Made by a program: the position numbers and the translations under genes
Assembly (NCBI GenBank): GCA_038230835.1
Contig: JBBRMM010000009.1
Location: 67,161-131,160, forward strand
DNA: 64,000 bases
Source: DASUHT01 sp038230835
GTDB lineage: Bacteria > Actinomycetota > Thermoleophilia > Gaiellales > JAICJC01
Direction: 5' to 3'
Notes under the pieces: generated by a model
What the model was told of the DNA's origin: nothing
The model's input: the letters and a program-made list of their open reading frames with translations, nothing else
Database searches by the model: none
Shown here: positions 37,593 through 47,551 of the stretch, piece by piece
Layout: each line of letters starts with the position of its first letter
Numbering within the stretch: position 1 is the stretch's first letter

Positions 37593-38476
37593 CCGATGCG
37601 TTCCGATCGGGGTTCGTCGCGCTTGCCGGGCGGCCCAATGTCGGCAAGTCGACGCTGGTCAACCGGCTGGTCGGCGAGCACGTGGCCGCGGTGTCGGACA
37701 AGCCCCAGACGACCCGGCGCCGGGCTCTGGGGGTGGTCACCCGGGAGGACTACCAGCTCGTCCTGGCCGACCTCCCCGGATTCCAGAAGCCGTTCGACCG
37801 GCTCACGGAGCGCATGCAGCACGCGGTGGACGAGGCACTTGCCGATGCCGACGCCACCTGCCTGATGCTGAACGTGCGCGAGCCGATCGGGCGCGGCGAC
37901 CGCTTCATCGCCGAGCGGGTGTTGCGCGACGGGGCCGTGCCCTGCCTGATCGTGCTGAACAAGGTCGACGGCGTCAGCCGGCAGAGGATCGCCGCGGCAA
38001 TCTCGAAGGCCGCATCGCTGGGCGACTTTCACGCCCTGCATCCGATCAGCGCGCGCACCGGAGACGGCGTGGACGGGCTGCTCGCCGACCTGGCCGCCCT
38101 GCTCCCCGAGGGACCGCGGTTCTTCCCCGAGGGGATGACGTCCGACCAGTCGCTCGAGCAGCGGATCGGCGAGGTCGTGCGGGAGGTTGCGCTCGCCCGC
38201 ACGCGTGCCGAGGTGCCGCACGCGATAGCGGTCGAGATCGAGTCGGTCGATCCCGGTCGTTCGACGACCCGGATCGAAGCGCGGCTGGTCTGCGAGACGG
38301 CGTCCCAGAAGGGCATCCTGATCGGGCACCACGGCGACATGATCAAGAGCATCGGCACCGACGCCCGCCAACTCCTGGAGCCGATCGTCGGCCGCCAGGT
38401 GATGCTCGAGCTGACCGTCAAGGTGCGCCCCCACTGGCGCCGCGACGCGGCCGAGCTCGACCGGCTGGGTGTGTGA
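37589..38476 (+). CDS. era: GTPase Era
   Basis: 295 residues. G1 is GRPNVGKST, switch I has QTTRRRALG, G3 is DLPG, G4 is NKVD and G5 ISARTG. The C-terminal KH domain carries ILIGHHGDMIKSIGTDAR, which binds the 3' end of 16S rRNA. Era is a 30S assembly checkpoint. It starts with GTG in the cdd stop. The usual recO neighbour is absent. Confidence 0.96.
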   Translation: MTDAFRSGFVALAGRPNVGKSTLVNRLVGEHVAAVSDKPQTTRRRALGVVTREDYQLVLADLPGFQKPFDRLTERMQHAVDEALADADATCLMLNVREPIGRGDRFIAERVLRDGAVPCLIVLNKVDGVSRQRIAAAISKAASLGDFHALHPISARTGDGVDGLLADLAALLPEGPRFFPEGMTSDQSLEQRIGEVVREVALARTRAEVPHAIAVEIESVDPGRSTTRIEARLVCETASQKGILIGHHGDMIKSIGTDARQLLEPIVGRQVMLELTVKVRPHWRRDAAELDRLGV

Positions 38477-38492
38477 GCTACGATTGCGCCGG

Positions 38493-39179
38493 ATGCCTCC
38501 GTTATCGATCGAGACGTTCGCGCCCGCCGTTGACCACACCCTGCTCGATCCGGCGGCAACTGCGGCCCGGATCGATGCGTTGTGCGACGAGGCGCAGGAG
38601 TACGGGTTCGCGGCCGTCTGCGTATACCCATGGTGGGTGGCACGGGCCGCAGCGCGGCTGCCGGACGGGCCCGCGGTGTGCGCTGTGGCCGGCTTCCCAC
38701 ACGGGTTGGAGACCACCGAGGCGAAGGTTGCCTCCGCCCGGCGCAGCCTGGCCGACGGCGCCTGCGAGGTGGACGTGGTGATGGCGTGGGGCGCGCTTGC
38801 GGACGGATTCGTGGCCGCCGCCGGCCGTGATATCGCCGAGGTGGTGGAGGCGGTGCACGCCGAGTCGCCGCCGGCCTTGGTCAAGGTGATCGTCGAGTCG
38901 GCTCAGCTGACCGACGCCCAGCTCTCCCAGGCCTGCCGGCTGGTTGCCGAGTCCGGGGCCGACTTCGCCAAGACCAGCACCGGCGTCGCCGGCCCCGCGA
39001 CCGTGGCCGCGGTGGCCCGGATGCGCGGGTTGTTGCCGCCGCGGGTGGCGGTCAAGGCGTCGGCTGGAATCCGGTCGCCGGGGGACGCGGCGGCCATGCT
39101 CGAGGCCGGCGCGACGCGTCTTGGCACGAGCTCGGCGTTGGCGATCATCGGGAACATGGCGGCCGATGCCGTCGCTTGA
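38493..39179 (+). CDS. deoC: Deoxyribose-phosphate aldolase
   Basis: 228 residues, class I aldolase barrel. It has VDHTLLDP, the Schiff-base Lys in VKVIVES region and the second Lys in VAVKASAGIR, and GADFAKTSTG. It cleaves deoxyribose 5-phosphate to glyceraldehyde 3-phosphate and acetaldehyde in nucleoside salvage, consistent with cdd two genes upstream. TACGAT 8 bases before the ATG suggests a promoter inside the era stop region. Its end overlaps the next gene by 14 bases. Confidence 0.95.
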   Translation: MPPLSIETFAPAVDHTLLDPAATAARIDALCDEAQEYGFAAVCVYPWWVARAAARLPDGPAVCAVAGFPHGLETTEAKVASARRSLADGACEVDVVMAWGALADGFVAAAGRDIAEVVEAVHAESPPALVKVIVESAQLTDAQLSQACRLVAESGADFAKTSTGVAGPATVAAVARMRGLLPPRVAVKASAGIRSPGDAAAMLEAGATRLGTSSALAIIGNMAADAVA

Positions 39180-39891
39180 CCGTCTGATCTCGTCGAGCCG
39201 CAGAGCGGTCGAGGAGCGACGTGAGCGACGCCCGCTGTCCGAGCTCGAGCAGGCGGCGGCCGAGCTCGACCCGATCCGCCCGTTCACGGAGGCCGTGGTC
39301 GGCGAGGAGATGGCCTTTGTCCTGCGCTGCATCGACTCGCCCGATCTGTTGGAGGAGGCGGTCGCGGCGGGGGTCGCAGGGCTGACGGTGACCGACGACG
39401 ACGGGCTCGAGCGGATGGCCGCCGCCACCACGCTGCCGCTGCTGCACCGGGGGATCGTGATCGACCCCTACCAGTTGTACGAGGTACGGGTGGACGGTGC
39501 GGACGGCGTCGTCTTGATTGCCGCGGCGTTCGGGGACGAGGACGATCGCTTCTCGGAGATCTACGCCACCGCAACCGATCTCGGCCTGGACGTGATCGTC
39601 GAGGTGGCCGACGAGCGCGAGATCGAGCGCGCCCTGGAGCTGCTCGATCCCGACTCGTTCCTGATCCGAAACCGCGAACGGGATGACAAGCAGGCCGACT
39701 TCGAGCGCACCTTCTCCCTGCTCGAGGAGGTCCCAGCGGGCAAGGCGGTGCTGTCGCAGGGCGGCATTCGCACGCGCGAGCAGGCGGCGGCGCTCGAAGG
39801 GGTGGGTGTGGACGCCGCGATCCTCGGTCGCTGGATCTACCGCCAGCCGCTGACCGCCACGCTCGACATGCTGCGCGGCGACATGCGCTAG
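39166..39891 (+). CDS. Indole-3-glycerol-phosphate-synthase-like barrel lacking catalytic residues
   Basis: 241 residues with TrpC-like segments (IDPYQLYEVRVDGADGVVLIAAAF, GLDVIVEVADEREIERALEL, VLSQGGIRTREQAAAL, VDAAILGRWIYR). The catalytic motifs are changed: the usual AEVKRSSPS strand reads AFVLRCIDSPD, losing the Glu and Lys, and the LRKDFI strand reads LHRGIV, losing the catalytic Lys. No other trp gene is near and the gene overlaps deoC. It is therefore probably not TrpC; a repurposed phosphate-binding barrel is likely, function unknown. Confidence 0.8.
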   Translation: MPSLDRLISSSRRAVEERRERRPLSELEQAAAELDPIRPFTEAVVGEEMAFVLRCIDSPDLLEEAVAAGVAGLTVTDDDGLERMAAATTLPLLHRGIVIDPYQLYEVRVDGADGVVLIAAAFGDEDDRFSEIYATATDLGLDVIVEVADEREIERALELLDPDSFLIRNRERDDKQADFERTFSLLEEVPAGKAVLSQGGIRTREQAAALEGVGVDAAILGRWIYRQPLTATLDMLRGDMR

Positions 39892-39906
39892 CGTTCGAGC
39901 CGGGTG

Positions 39907-40938
<1,032 letters not shown>

Positions 40939-40973
40939 AGACCGTGTTCTACCTGACGATTGTCGCGCGCCGC

Positions 40974-41002
40974 TTGAGTCCGTCCTCCCCCGGGCCGATG
41001 AT
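40974..41002 (+). promoter_or_regulatory. Leaderless promoter of the PilZ-like gene
   Basis: TTGAGT (40974-40979), a 17-base spacer and GATGAT (40997-41002), then 6 bases to GTG 41009. This is the clearest complete leaderless promoter in the window. Confidence 0.55.
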
Positions 41003-41008
41003 GCAGGT

Positions 41009-41401
41009 GTGGCCGCTCTTCCCGAACGCCGAGAAGCACCCCGCACCGCCGCCAGCGGTTCGGCCTGGTTGACGGCGCGGTCGTGCCGGCAGGTGGCGGT
41101 TGGGACGCGGATCGAGGCCACCATCTCCGACATCTCGAGCGCGGCCGTCGGCCTGGCCGTGACCGGCACCCTGTGGCAGGGCGACCAACTCGTGTTACAC
41201 GGACGGTTGTTCGGCGTCGAGTTGGACGCCGCGGTGGCCGTGGCGTCGGCGCGTCGTTCGTCGACGCCCGGCGAGACGATCGTCGGCTGCACGTTCTCCG
41301 CGATGACCGGAGAACAGCGAGTGAGCCTCGAGCGGATCCTGCTCGGCCGCGCCGCGCAGGACGACCTTGGCCTCGGCGCCCGCTACGCCCGCGGCGCCTG
41401 A
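41009..41401 (+). CDS. PilZ-like domain protein
   Basis: 130 residues. The region VAVGTRIEATISDISSAAVGLAV..LWQGDQLVLH..FGVELDAAVAVASARR..ETIVGCTFSAMTGEQRVSLERILLGR has PilZ strand order and the D/N-x-S-x-x-G element of the cyclic-di-GMP site (SDISSAAVG). The usual RxxxR at the N-terminal side is not clear, so ligand binding is uncertain. The start follows the promoter spacing. No diguanylate cyclase is in the window. Confidence 0.68.
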   Translation: MAALPERREAPRTAASGSAWLTARSCRQVAVGTRIEATISDISSAAVGLAVTGTLWQGDQLVLHGRLFGVELDAAVAVASARRSSTPGETIVGCTFSAMTGEQRVSLERILLGRAAQDDLGLGARYARGA

Positions 41402-41458
41402 CGCACACCGGGCGGCCGCTGCGGGCATGGACCGGCCACGTCCGCGAGTGTACGGCGG

Positions 41459-41911
41459 TCAGGCGGTCGTCTGGTCGCCGTCTCGGTGCGGGTGGATGAC
41501 CAGCATCGCGGTGTCCGTGTGGAAGTGCACAGCCGCGCCGACGCTGCCGATCAGCGTCGAGGTCACGCGTCCGCGCCCGCGCGAACCGAGCACCAGCAGG
41601 TCGTGCGCACCCACGCGGATCTGCGCCAGGATCTCCTCCGCCGGCTGACCGAGCCGCACCCGCGTGGTCACCGAGACCCCCTCCGGTAGCATGTCCGCGA
41701 TTGTGCGCAGCAGCTGCGCCGCCTGGTGCTCTCCGGCCTTGACCAGACCGGCGCGATCGACGTTGGCGTACGAGATGTAGGTCGGAAGCGGCGGCACCAC
41801 GGTGATCACCGTCAGTAGGGCGTTCTGCGTGCGGGCCAGGTCGATGGCCTGCTCGAGCGCACGCTCCGCGGTCTGCGAGCCGTCGGTCGCCACCAGGATG
41901 TTGCGAAACAC
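41459..41911 (-). CDS. Universal stress protein
   Basis: 150 residues. The N-terminus NILVATDGSQTAERALEQAI and the C-terminal ATP motif LGSRGRGRVTSTLIGSVGAAV are typical of ATP-binding Usp proteins. A GTG start is used. Family members bind ATP and respond to starvation, oxygen and redox stress; the precise role is unknown. Confidence 0.93.
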   Translation of the reverse strand: MFRNILVATDGSQTAERALEQAIDLARTQNALLTVITVVPPLPTYISYANVDRAGLVKAGEHQAAQLLRTIADMLPEGVSVTTRVRLGQPAEEILAQIRVGAHDLLVLGSRGRGRVTSTLIGSVGAAVHFHTDTAMLVIHPHRDGDQTTA

Positions 41912-42027
41912 AGGGTGGATGAAAGCACATCAGGTGTGCGGGAAACTACGCAGCCGTGGACCGTGCAGACTCGGACGCGGTGCCCGGGACGGGCGGTGAC
42001 GATGAGTGCAAAGGAGTCCACTTGGCC

Positions 42028-42249
42028 ATGTTGCAGACAATCGATGCAGATGTGAGGGCCGTGCGCCTCTTCCGCGACGGCGTTCCCGTCCGAGGCGACT
42101 TCACATGCGCAGACTGCTCGTACGGGGTGCACGTGATACGGGCGCTGCCCCGGTGTCCGATGTGCGGAGGCACTCTGTGGGAACCTGCGGTGGGACGCAG
42201 GGGAGGTATCACCCCGCTGTACGGAGCGGTGCCGCGGGATGGACGCTGA
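42028..42249 (+). CDS. Small zinc-ribbon protein
   Basis: 73 residues with two Cys pairs, CADCSYGVHV and CPMCGG, 17 residues apart, forming a rubredoxin-like zinc ribbon. AAGGAG (42011-42016) lies 11 bases before ATG 42028 (or 5 before an in-frame TTG 42022). It overlaps the next small gene by 11 bases. Function unknown; the head-to-head position with the stress protein suggests a linked stress role. Confidence 0.7.
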   Translation: MLQTIDADVRAVRLFRDGVPVRGDFTCADCSYGVHVIRALPRCPMCGGTLWEPAVGRRGGITPLYGAVPRDGR

Positions 42250-42490
42250 GTTCTCGCCCGCGATCCCGCGCGACCGGATCATCGACGGAGCCGTCGGCGA
42301 CGATCCGGTGCGGCTTCACGGTGCCATCGTGGCCGCGCTCGAGTTGCATCTTCCGGCCGTGGCCGTCAGTGAGGTCCTCGTGCCGGCCATGGCAACCCTT
42401 GAAGCGAGCCGGCGACACACGCTCGCCGCTGAGCTCGCCGGCGCCGCGATCGCCGAGCACCTGCGAACCTGGAGACCGCTCGCGGCCTGA
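42239..42490 (+). CDS. Small helical protein
   Basis: 83 residues. The region LHGAIVAALELHLPAVAVSEVLVPAMATLEASRRHTLAAEL resembles the four-helix segment that precedes B12-binding domains in MerR-like photoregulators, but no B12 domain follows. It overlaps the zinc-ribbon gene upstream and converges on the membrane protein gene. Function unknown. Confidence 0.55.
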   Translation: MDAEFSPAIPRDRIIDGAVGDDPVRLHGAIVAALELHLPAVAVSEVLVPAMATLEASRRHTLAAELAGAAIAEHLRTWRPLAA

Positions 42491-42496
42491 TCCTCT

Positions 42497-43447
42497 TCAC
42501 GTCCCGGCCGACTCGCCGGGGCTGACCCGAAACGCGAACAGGTAGAGGCCGGTGGCCGCCACTGCGAGGATCGCCCAACCCACGTTCGGCGCCGGGGTGA
42601 TCACGTTGGGCAGGCCATGGCTGGTCCACCCCCGCTTGACCAGCTGCTCGTTCCACGAGTCGTTGGCCGCGACCATCACGCCGTAGCCGAGTACAAGCGC
42701 GAGGTAGGCGCCGAGCACGGCCCGAAGCCGGGTGGCACGCATGCCGGGCAGGGTTCGGCGTAGCGCGAGCGCGGTGGCCGCCAGCAGCCAGCCGTCCAGT
42801 CCCTCGTGATTTCCGAGGTGAACCGCGTGCAGGTGCGGGTGGCCGACCTCGGGCAGGATCTGCTTGGACATGTACACCGACCTCAGACCCGGGATGTCGC
42901 CGACGTAGAAGCCGAGGTTGGCGAGGATCCAGGGGATGGCGATCACGCCGATCACGACCAGTAGCGCGGCCGACACCGGATCGCCGCGGCGCCTCGGGGA
43001 GCGCGGGCCGGCCCCGGTGCGGCGCACGGCGACCAGGGTGAGTCCGAGCGCGAGCAGCACACCGGCCGCCGCCAGCGCGTTGGACGGCTTGGCGTCCAGG
43101 TTGGCCTGCTTGATCACCCCGGGCCAGGCGATGGTCGCGCACAGCACCAGCGCGACGACGGCTGCCGCGGCCACGGCACGCCGGGACCGCCGTTGCAGCG
43201 GCGCGGCGAGCAGACGGTCGACGGACACCGCCATCAGCGCGACTGCTGCGATCGAGATCGGCCACCCGGTCAGCACCAGCACCCGGGCCGCACCGGCGCG
43301 AAAGCCGGTCCCGGTGACGTTGTAGAAGTCGCTAGCGGGCAGCCGGGCGTAGGTCAGCCACACCAAGGCCGCGACCACAACCCAGACGAGCCACGCGGCG
43401 AGCGCCTCGCGCAGACCGGGGCCGGCGTGAGGGTCGGCGGCCCTCAT
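42497..43447 (-). CDS. Polytopic membrane protein
   Basis: 316 residues with about eight membrane helices. It has no transporter or enzyme signature; notable is HPHLHAVHLGNHEGLDGW between helices, a His-rich loop that could bind metal or heme. ATGA overlap with the P450 gene upstream places both in one operon, so it may anchor, feed or export the product of that enzyme. Confidence 0.78.
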   Translation of the reverse strand: MRAADPHAGPGLREALAAWLVWVVVAALVWLTYARLPASDFYNVTGTGFRAGAARVLVLTGWPISIAAVALMAVSVDRLLAAPLQRRSRRAVAAAAVVALVLCATIAWPGVIKQANLDAKPSNALAAAGVLLALGLTLVAVRRTGAGPRSPRRRGDPVSAALLVVIGVIAIPWILANLGFYVGDIPGLRSVYMSKQILPEVGHPHLHAVHLGNHEGLDGWLLAATALALRRTLPGMRATRLRAVLGAYLALVLGYGVMVAANDSWNEQLVKRGWTSHGLPNVITPAPNVGWAILAVAATGLYLFAFRVSPGESAGT

Positions 43448-44706
43448 GCGGCCCGCAGCTCCGGTCGCATCCACAGGCCGTCTCGCGGGCGCAGCGAGAC
43501 GCGCGCCTGCGGCACCACCGGCCGCGACGGGTCGAGCGTCAGCCGCCAGCGGCGGCCCAGTTCGGCCAGCACCAGGGTCGCCTCGAGCATCGCAAAGCCG
43601 ACTCCGATGCACTTGCGGGTACCGCCGCCGAACAGCGGGTAGGCCCAATCGGGGCGGCCGTCCGCGATCCCCTCCAGGAAGCGGTCGGGATCGAACCGCT
43701 GCGGGTCGGGGAAGAAGCGGGGGTCGTGGTTGGTCACGAACGTCGGCATCAGCACGGCGGCGCCCGCGGGGATCACGTGGCCGCCGATCTCCTGGTCGCG
43801 GACCGCCCGCCGCTCGATCCCCCAGGCCGGCGGGAAGAGCCGCATCGCCTCGAGCAGCACGGCGTTGGTGTAGACCAGCTGCGCGGCGTCGTCGGCGGTC
43901 GGCGAGCGATCGCCGAGCACCGTTTCGAGCTCGGCGTGGAAGCGGGCCTCCACCTCGGGGTGCAGGGCGAGCTGATACCACGCCCAGTTGAGCCCGTTGC
44001 CGGTGGTCTCGTGACCGGCGGTGATCAGCGTCAGCGCCTCGTCACGCACCTGGGTATCGGACATGCCCGTACCGTCGCCCTCGACGTCGCGGGCGTCGAG
44101 CAGGATCGACAGCAGATCGCCGGCGTCGCCGTCCGCGGCTGACCGGCGGGCGGCGATCACCCGGGCGGTCGCCCGCTCGAGCTCGGCGCAGCCCTGCTTG
44201 AAGCGGCGGACGCGTGGAAGGGGCGTGCGCAGAAGCACCGGCAGGAGGGCGATTGTCAGGTAGTCGAAGAACTCACCGACCTCGGCCACGGCATGACCGA
44301 TGCGCTCCGCCTGATCGTCCAGTTCGGCGCCGAACAGCGCTCGGGTGACGACCCGCAGCGAGAGCTCGGTCATGTCCTGGGCGACGTTGCGGATGTCACC
44401 GTCGTGCCAGTCGGCGCCCACCCGGGCGGCTTCGTCGACCATGATCCCTCCGTACCCGGCCACCCGCCGACGGTGAAACGCCGGCTGGAGCATGCGCCGC
44501 TGGCGCAGGTGGAACTCACCCTCGCTGGTCAGCAGTCCGTCGCCCAGGACGATCCGCGCACGCTCGAACCCGGGCCCCTTCTTGAACGCCTTCTGGTGCG
44601 TCACCAGCACCTCGCGGATCAGGTCGGCCCGCATCACCACGAACACCCGCTGGGGGCCGATGCGGAAGTGGACGAGGTCGCCGTAGCGGCGCTGGAGGTC
44701 CGTCAT
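43444..44706 (-). CDS. Cytochrome P450 (CYP102/CYP4-like type)
   Basis: 420 residues from ATG 44706. I-helix AGHETTGNGL, ExxR as EAMRLFPP, the PERF region FDPDRFL and the heme loop FGGGTRKCIGVGFA with Cys ligand are all present. The sequence upstream stays open and encodes LPPGPGPVGSL, the proline-rich P450 N-terminus, so translation probably starts earlier, perhaps at CTG 44796 (450 residues). Substrates of this type are often fatty acids. It is divergent from the gene at 44815. Confidence 0.92.
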   Translation of the reverse strand: MTDLQRRYGDLVHFRIGPQRVFVVMRADLIREVLVTHQKAFKKGPGFERARIVLGDGLLTSEGEFHLRQRRMLQPAFHRRRVAGYGGIMVDEAARVGADWHDGDIRNVAQDMTELSLRVVTRALFGAELDDQAERIGHAVAEVGEFFDYLTIALLPVLLRTPLPRVRRFKQGCAELERATARVIAARRSAADGDAGDLLSILLDARDVEGDGTGMSDTQVRDEALTLITAGHETTGNGLNWAWYQLALHPEVEARFHAELETVLGDRSPTADDAAQLVYTNAVLLEAMRLFPPAWGIERRAVRDQEIGGHVIPAGAAVLMPTFVTNHDPRFFPDPQRFDPDRFLEGIADGRPDWAYPLFGGGTRKCIGVGFAMLEATLVLAELGRRWRLTLDPSRPVVPQARVSLRPRDGLWMRPELRAA

Positions 44707-44814
44707 GACGCCGGTCGGGTCGTGATGCAGGCCGGTCAGGACGCGCAGCGATCCGACCGGTCCGGGGCCGGGCGGGAGACGGTGAAGGCGGGTCAGATGC
44801 GGTATTCTCGCGGC

Positions 44815-45612
44815 TTGTCACGCACGTCGCAACCGCGCACGGAAGGCGTCCCCTGGTGGCTTCGCGGGTACCTGCTGGTGGGGGCGGTGCAGGGGCTTGC
44901 GATCGGCCTCACCGGGCTCTTCCGGCCGGCCCACGTGGTCGGCTTCCCGCTGGCGACGACGCCGCTCAACACGCGCTTTGTGGCGTCGTTCTATCTGGCG
45001 GGGGCGACCGGCCTGATCACGTCTGCGACCGTACGGCGGGCGGTGGACGCTCGCATCTTCATCGTGGGGTTCGTCGCCGTCACCGCGCTCCTGCTCGCCG
45101 CGACGGTGGCCTACTGGTCGACGTACACGGCGGGCGGCGTGCCGTACCCGTGGGTCGTGTCGTACGTGGTCGAGCCGATCGTCGGTGTGCTCGCTCTGTG
45201 GGCGCTGCAGTTGCGCCGGCCGGCGGCACCCGGGCGGCACCGGCTGACACTCGTCTTCACCGTCCAGACTGTGGTGTTCGCGGTCGTGGGCATCGTGCTC
45301 GCGGCCGCCCCGGACCTGGCCGTGCGGCTATGGCCGTGGACGCTGACCGCGGTGCTGGCGCGTACGTACTCGGCGATCTTCCTCGCATTCGCGCTCGGTG
45401 CGGCGCTCGCCTCACGGGAGGCGCGCGCGGACGCGGTGCGACCGTTCGCACTGAGCTCGTGGGTGTTGGTGGTGACCGCCGGGGTGGTCTCGCTCGTCCA
45501 CCATGCGAAGTTCGACGGCGGTCCATCGACGTGGGTTTGGGCGGCCGGAATGGCCGCGGGTCTGGCCGCATTCTCCGCCGCCTCCCTGCGCACACGCTCG
45601 AGGGCGACGTGA
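44815..45612 (+). CDS. Seven-helix membrane protein
   Basis: 265 residues with about seven membrane helices. The start is TTG 44815, chosen because TATTCT (44803-44808) stands 6 bases upstream. No functional motif is seen. It is coupled by GTGA to a second small membrane protein. The unit is divergent from the P450/membrane protein operon and may share its regulation. Confidence 0.72.
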   Translation: MSRTSQPRTEGVPWWLRGYLLVGAVQGLAIGLTGLFRPAHVVGFPLATTPLNTRFVASFYLAGATGLITSATVRRAVDARIFIVGFVAVTALLLAATVAYWSTYTAGGVPYPWVVSYVVEPIVGVLALWALQLRRPAAPGRHRLTLVFTVQTVVFAVVGIVLAAAPDLAVRLWPWTLTAVLARTYSAIFLAFALGAALASREARADAVRPFALSSWVLVVTAGVVSLVHHAKFDGGPSTWVWAAGMAAGLAAFSAASLRTRSRAT

Positions 45613-46001
45613 CCTGGTCGCTGCGGCCGTTTCTGGCGGCGCTGGGCGCGGCGCTGCTCGGCCAGGGACTGGCGTCGTGGGCGCTCGACTGGAGCGGCCG
45701 AGCGAGTAACCGGATGCCCTACCGGTTCGCGAACTCCGATCCCCGGCACGCGCTCATCCATGTGACGTGGGGCGTGGTCATGCTGGTGCTGGTCGCCCGT
45801 GGGCTGGACGAACGCGGCTGCGTGCGGCTGGCGCTCGCGTTCGGGGTCTTCTACACGGCGCTGGCGGTGCTCGGTGTGGTCGTCCACCACCCGTTCGGGC
45901 TGCGCCTCGACCGCGGCGAGAACGTGTTCCACCTGCTGGTCGGGCCGATCACGCTCGCGCTGGCTCTCGCCACAATACGTGTGCGGCGAGCGCCGGCATA
46001 A
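45609..46001 (+). CDS. Small DUF4383-like membrane protein
   Basis: 130 residues with four membrane helices. The segment HALIHVTWGVVMLVLVARG, the Gly-rich third helix and NVFHLLVGPITL fit DUF4383-type proteins, which are common in actinobacteria and have no known function. It is translationally coupled to the gene upstream. Confidence 0.7.
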   Translation: MTWSLRPFLAALGAALLGQGLASWALDWSGRASNRMPYRFANSDPRHALIHVTWGVVMLVLVARGLDERGCVRLALAFGVFYTALAVLGVVVHHPFGLRLDRGENVFHLLVGPITLALALATIRVRRAPA

Positions 46002-46064
46002 CGCTGCGGCAGCGGCGTGGCCAGCCCCCGTCACGACAACCCCGGCCGCTGATCTGCCGCGCGC

Positions 46065-46094
46065 TTGCAACCCCGCCTTTGGGGGGCGTAGAGT
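46065..46094 (+). promoter_or_regulatory. Promoter of the secreted protein gene at 46194
   Basis: TTGCAA (46065-46070) and TAGAGT (46089-46094) with an 18-base spacer, followed by a leader of about 95 bases ending in the ribosome site GGAGGTGAT (46182-46190). Confidence 0.5.
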
Positions 46095-46193
46095 CAGGCC
46101 GCGTGTTCGGCAGAGCTTTGGCAGGCGGTCGACTCGTGCCCACGCGACGCGACCCGTCCCGCCCTCCCTGGCCCTTCACACGGAGGTGATGTG

Positions 46194-46850
46194 GTGTCCA
46201 GATCGGTTCGCAGCCGTCGAGGCATGACGGCGATCCTGCTGGCCGCGCTCGGTATCGCGGTGCCGACCGCGCTCGCGGTCGCCGCCGGCACTGCGGCGAA
46301 GGTCACGTCGACCACGTTCTCGATGTTCCCCAACCCGAGCGTCGAGTCGTGCCTGGCGGCCACCGGCAAGACCCCGTCCGTCTCGGTCACCGTCACCCGC
46401 GGCGCGCGCAACGACACGCTCGTCGTCATCCTGAAGAATTTCAAGGCCGGCCTGGGCTTTGACCTGTTCACAGTGCAGCGGAGCAACCAGCGTGCGAACG
46501 GCAGCCCGGTTACAGGCTTCACGGACTTCGGTCTCGCCTGGTACCAGTCCGACATCGAGGTGGGCTCGACCGGCACCGCCACCGTGACGATCAAGACGAT
46601 CCTGCTGGATCAGATCTTCGGGTTCGACGCCGGGACGGGCCTGGTCCCGACGAGCACGTTCCACGTCGGGTTCTGGTTCAACAACCCGGCCGACGCGGCG
46701 CCGTGCGGCTTCAGTGGCGTTACGCCGTTCAACGGCGAGCACGCGGCCGGGCCGCTGGCGTTCATCACCCGACCGCTGAAGTCGACCGGGCTCGGGCCGC
46801 TGTGCACCGACCCCAACCTGCTGACCGTCCCCCACACCTGCAACCCGTAG
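46194..46850 (+). CDS. Secreted protein of unknown function
   Basis: 218 residues. A twin-basic signal peptide (RSVRSRRGMTAILLAALGIAVPTALA) is followed by a beta-rich mature domain with SVTVTRGARNDTLVVILKNFKAG and GTATVTIKTIL, and a Cys-containing C-terminal region. It starts with GTG 46194 rather than 46191 because the strong GGAGG is then 7 bases away. Nothing catalytic is seen; a surface or matrix role is possible. Confidence 0.72.
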   Translation: MSRSVRSRRGMTAILLAALGIAVPTALAVAAGTAAKVTSTTFSMFPNPSVESCLAATGKTPSVSVTVTRGARNDTLVVILKNFKAGLGFDLFTVQRSNQRANGSPVTGFTDFGLAWYQSDIEVGSTGTATVTIKTILLDQIFGFDAGTGLVPTSTFHVGFWFNNPADAAPCGFSGVTPFNGEHAAGPLAFITRPLKSTGLGPLCTDPNLLTVPHTCNP

Positions 46851-46916
46851 CGAGGCTCGAGGCGCCGCTCGCGGTCGAGGCCGCGGGCGGCGCGATCTCC
46901 CAACCCGCACGGCCCG

Positions 46917-47480
46917 TCAGCGGCGGCTGGTCACCTGGATCCGCGCCCAGCGAAGCGCCTGGGGAGCCACCGACCGGTCGCCCAGGCGGCGGACCTGCTG
47001 CAGTGCCCGTGCGCGAATCTCCCCAACTCCGCGGCGCGGCGGGCGGACGCGGGTGACCGGTGCCGGTGGGAGCGGCGGGTGAGGTCGCAGCGGGTGGGCG
47101 CACGTCGCGCAATACCGCCAGCGAAGATCCGAGGGGCGCTCGCACTCCGGGCACGGCACCTTCAGCCGCACGCCGCAGTGCGGGCAGACTGCGAACTCGG
47201 GTAGGACGTGGCCGTCGCACCCCGGGCAGCCACGCGTGGCGACGCTTTCGACCAGTCGAGTTGCGAGGACGCGCTCGCGCTCCTCGGCGATCGTCTCGGT
47301 CGGCCGTGCCAGCGCGTAGACGATCACGCCACCGACGAAGAAGAGCGCCGCAGCGGTGGTGGCGACGCCGATCAGCCATGGATCGGCCAGCCGGCTGCGG
47401 GCGTCGTTGAAGACCCAGACCGTGGCCGCCAGCCAGCAGGCTGCGAAGAAGAGCAGGAAGAATTCGAGGATCGTGATCAT
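46917..47480 (-). CDS. Membrane protein with double zinc ribbon
   Basis: 187 residues. Two membrane helices (about 4-24 and 36-58) are followed by a double zinc ribbon with Cys pairs GCPGC, VCPHC, PCPEC and YCATC, then a basic tail. Such zinc-ribbon membrane proteins are widespread in actinobacteria; the function is unknown. Converges with the secreted-protein gene. Confidence 0.78.
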   Translation of the reverse strand: MITILEFFLLFFAACWLAATVWVFNDARSRLADPWLIGVATTAAALFFVGGVIVYALARPTETIAEERERVLATRLVESVATRGCPGCDGHVLPEFAVCPHCGVRLKVPCPECERPSDLRWRYCATCAHPLRPHPPLPPAPVTRVRPPRRGVGEIRARALQQVRRLGDRSVAPQALRWARIQVTSRR

Positions 47481-47551
47481 GTTCGGGGATATGAGCCTTC
47501 GGGAGTGACGGCCCGATCCCTGCCCTCGAGCGCGAGTGGTGTGCGGCGACG

